A DNA stretch of 64,000 nt from Stromatinia cepivora (taxonomy: Eukaryota; Ascomycota; Leotiomycetes; Helotiales; Sclerotiniaceae): the NCBI GenBank assembly GCA_014898415.1, contig RCTD01000015.1, positions 1,054,001 to 1,118,000 on the forward strand, in the 5' to 3' direction. The notes under the pieces are model-generated. The model saw only the letters and a list, made by a program, of their open reading frames with translations, made no database searches and was not told the DNA's origin. The translations under genes and the position numbers were made by a program. Within the stretch, counting starts at the first letter, position 1, and each line of letters begins with the position of its first letter. Below, piece by piece: positions 61,409 to 64,000 of the stretch.

Positions 61409-62000
61409 CATATAGGATCACCATCATGAAAACCCCAACTTTTAGTACAAAGACAGGATGACGGTCCGAAAAAACCTCGCAACCGAGATCAAGCTAAGGT
61501 CAATAGTGAATTAGCGCTTAGCGCAGCTGTTATTAACAAACCTTCCACAAACCATCGTGACATCGCGGCTCTAGTATCTCCACATTTATCACCGTCGTAT
61601 CGTCTCCTAGAGACGAGATATGCGCCTGTGTAAACCTCTTCACTGTCTCGTGCGCAGGTTAGTGGAGAAGACGGGTCTAGGAATATCGTGGTGTCGAGAA
61701 TACGACTTTGTATAGCTGTAGATGTCATTGACGTGATTTAGGTAGAATATACGAGATTAACCGTGGTATGCGACTAAGTGTATAGGCATTACTGCGTGGA
61801 ATGTGTGATGCGGGTCCGAAGATCGGGTTAAGCTTAAGGCTTGAGTTATAGATCGATGCCAGTATAGAAGCAGCTTTGGCGGAATGTAATGACCATTTAT
61901 CCGGCGGTAATGATCTTGCTGAATTCAAACACGAGTAATGCGACCATGGGCTTCTTATTTACTGCAGCAACTACTAAAGAGGGGTCTATCTCGGCTGGCC
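61409..62000. other. 592 bp of normal-composition DNA between two MITEs, unrecognised
   Basis: Unlike its surroundings this stretch is not AT-rich. On the minus strand two overlapping open frames (61728-61489, 79 codons; 61928-61725, 67 codons) follow one another with a frame change at the ATGA overlap. Together they look somewhat protein-like, but no family is recognised. They may be a truncated or frameshifted gene fragment. A MITE abuts each side. Confidence 0.4.
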
Positions 62001-62002
62001 TA

Positions 62003-62428
62003 CAGAGGTTGATGGGGTAAGTATTGTAAGACACATCAAAAAATGATTATACTTGATTCCACAGATAAGGGTTCTGATCAATAATATTATTATATTGATT
62101 GAAAATTTATATAATGAAATCTAAATGATTAAAGTATTATAAATTCTCAATTATTTATTTAAAATTATTTAAAATCATTAATTTTTTATTCAAAAATCTA
62201 TTCTAAAATTATTAAAAAAGATTATATAAGCTTTAAAATTTTCAAAATCATCAAATTGTTGAGATTTTATTGAAATCCTCGAAATACAATCAAAATTTTC
62301 AAAATTCGAAGTTTGAAGGGAGAACAGTTCAATATCTATTCAAGTTGTTTAAAGCAGTATCAAAAGATAGGAAAAACAATGATATTTAGGTAAAAAATGT
62401 CTTACAATACTTACCCCATCAACCTCCG
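62003..62428. mobile_element. MITE, 426 bp, TA-flanked, same family as 59718-61406
   Basis: Inverted ends of about 34 bp run CAGAGGTTGATGGGGTAAGT on the left and ACTTACCCCATCAACCTCCG on the right, flanked by TA at 62001-62002 and 62429-62430. Its left 150 bp match the left arm of the other MITE. It has no coding capacity. The TA duplication and end structure suggest Tc1/mariner mobilisation. The terminal repeats keep C and G while the interior is AT-rich. Confidence 0.92.
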
Positions 62429-62430
62429 TA

Positions 62431-62855
62431 GATCTAGTTTACGAGAACGGTATGTGCTGAGGGGAAAGTCATAATAGGGAACGAGTAGGAAGATTGTAAC
62501 GTGACGAGAAGATTGAAAGTACATGGCTCTGACAAGCATCTGTCAACGTGCTGTATCTCGTTTTACAGAAAGCAGAGTCTGAACAAGATGGTTAGCCATA
62601 AGACAGTAGTGAGAAGATGACCAGCTCATGAAAGCTTACTTAGTACAAACTATCATCGTACTCTCATCAAACAGTTCCTTTAATACACTCCGTTTGAGGC
62701 ACCATGGTATTCTAATGAAGAGAATTATATATTATCAATCCACAAAATAAACCATTCAAAATCTTCACAGGTATACCCCTCTTTCAATATCACCAATCTC
62801 TCCATCTGAAAGCGGACCTCAAAACCTGACCTAATTCTACGTCGCCAGCTAAAAC
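62431..62855. other. Normal-composition DNA without a recognisable gene
   Basis: No open frame of note, RNA gene or repeat was seen between the MITE and the hAT-like element. Confidence 0.55.
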
Positions 62856-62863
62856 CTTAAAAC

Positions 62864-63387
62864 TAGGCTGCGCAACGGGTATCTATGGGGCGGATAATAA
62901 TTTTGGTGGATTATTCGTTGGGTATCTGTTTATGGGTCGGATTATTTGTATATATTAATGGGTTATTTATGGATTATTTGTGAATTATTTGTTTATTTAT
63001 AGATTGATGAATTATTTATAGATAGATAGATAATTTGCAAATTATTTGTAAATTATCTGTAAATTATTTGCGGATTATTTGTAGATTATTTGTATAAATA
63101 ATTTTTATATTAATCTTTATATTAATCTTATATAATAAATATATATAAAATACAAATAATTTATAAATTTATAAATAATCTATAAATAATTTATAAATAA
63201 TTTGTAAATTATTTATTTATTTATAGATAATTTATCAATCTATAAATAGATAATAATCTATAGATAAATAGATAATCTGTAAATAATCTATAAATATTTG
63301 TTTGTAGATCAGATTATTTTAAAATCTCAATGGATAATCTGCAAAACAAATAAACTATTTAATTGCGGGTAATTTATGCACAGCCTA
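62864..63387. mobile_element. Non-autonomous hAT-like element (524 bp) with dense subterminal repeats
   Basis: The ends TAGGCTGCGCA and TGCACAGCCTA are inverted repeats. They are flanked by an 8-bp direct duplication CTTAAAAC (62856-62863 and 63388-63395), the duplication length of hAT transposons. The interior is made of variants of GGATTATTTGTA in the left half and the complementary orientation in the right half, so the whole could fold back on itself. It has no open frame; a hAT transposase elsewhere would be required. Confidence 0.82.
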
Positions 63388-63395
63388 CTTAAAAC

Positions 63396-64000
63396 TTCTA
63401 CTCCTTATTCAATCCCTTCTCAAGATGTTGGAGTGGGGTGTGTATTGCAGGATTCACTACATATGCTGCATATCCATCCTATTCACTGCCTCCAGCTGAC
63501 AAACACGACACTGTTGTTTTTATGTTAGATCTGTTATTTGTATTGTTGTTGTTATTACGCCTCTTACTTATGTGTGATAAAACGCACTTATGGTAGACGT
63601 CGCTGACCGGCGTACGGGGAGGGATATGAAAAGTTTTCGCAGCTATTTACTTTTTTGTCATGAGAATACTGAGCGCTGTGATATTTGTTATGTGTGTGAT
63701 GTGCTAGGTGATTATTCATTCCACACCAATAGCAATAGGAGGCGGAATTGAACCATTAATATTGTTACAAGACAGTAAGGAGTCTGCTGGCACAAGCATT
63801 ATGTACGGTTTCCCACTTGACATCTAGCACAGGTTCAAGTTCAAGTACATGCACAGATGGCTGCGATCTCATCAACATCCATCATTGTGAGTTTCTCCCG
63901 CCCATGATCCCAAGTATTAATTATAGTTCAGACAGCCAACCGCAAACCACGAGAAGCTGCAAAACCTAGGAAGCTAGCCAATAATCCACTTCTAATGAAT
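63396..64000. other. Normal-composition DNA at the window end, no gene recognised
   Basis: There is no convincing frame or repeat. The window stops before any following gene can be judged. Confidence 0.5.

Noticed and set aside
11471..64000. tRNA or rRNA genes
   Set aside because: I looked for the conserved tRNA arm patterns and saw no convincing complete cloverleaf; a covariance-model scan would be needed to exclude them.

Overview
The window looks like nuclear DNA of a filamentous ascomycete (Pezizomycotina). Support comes from short 50-100 bp introns with GTAWGT-type donors and CTAAC/CTAAT-like branch points, and from recognisable fungal genes. There is also a sharp split between a normal-composition gene island and very AT-rich blocks of retrotransposons whose reading frames are riddled with stops. 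Those stops fit C-to-T and G-to-A changes, as left by repeat-induced point mutation (RIP). A Leotiomycete would fit this genome style, but the sequence alone does not prove it.

Layout. (1) 1-8175 is the 3' part of an AT-rich Ty3/gypsy element, here called family Y, ending in a 291-bp LTR. (2) 8176-11470 is mixed AT-rich debris: a 166-bp LTR, the tail of another LTR, and a Ty1/copia integrase relic carrying a perfect (AAT)29. (3) About 11470-29520 is the gene island. Its first 7.9 kb shows no convincing gene. It then carries a homeobox gene (+), a mitochondrial-type 3-hydroxyacyl/3-hydroxybutyryl-CoA dehydrogenase (-) and the replication-fork protein TOF1/Timeless (+). The last two are divergent over a 303-bp shared promoter containing an MluI cell-cycle box. 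(4) 29521-32119 is AT-rich debris plus a solo family-Y LTR. (5) 32120-59279 is one nested stack. A chromovirus X1 (5-bp duplication TAATC) contains a complete 11.2-kb family-Y element, and in its 3' LTR a second chromovirus X2 (duplication TAATT). X2 contains a young gag-only LTR element Z (duplication AAGGT) and a 166-bp solo LTR (duplication GATCA). (6) 59718-63387 holds DNA transposons: a MITE with a Tc1/mariner element inserted at a TA in its terminal repeat, a second MITE of the same family, and a 524-bp hAT-like non-autonomous element. (7) The remainder is unique DNA without a recognisable gene.

The most unusual observation is in family Y. Both copies carry, between integrase and the 3' LTR, a third degenerate reading frame of about 3.5 kb. 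In places one copy keeps a glutamine codon where the other has a stop, so it was probably once open. It ends in a hydrophobic segment next to the LTR. An env-like or captured gene is possible but unproven.

The three host genes have unrelated jobs (transcription control, fatty-acid oxidation, replication-fork protection). Only the dehydrogenase/TOF1 pair shares a control region.
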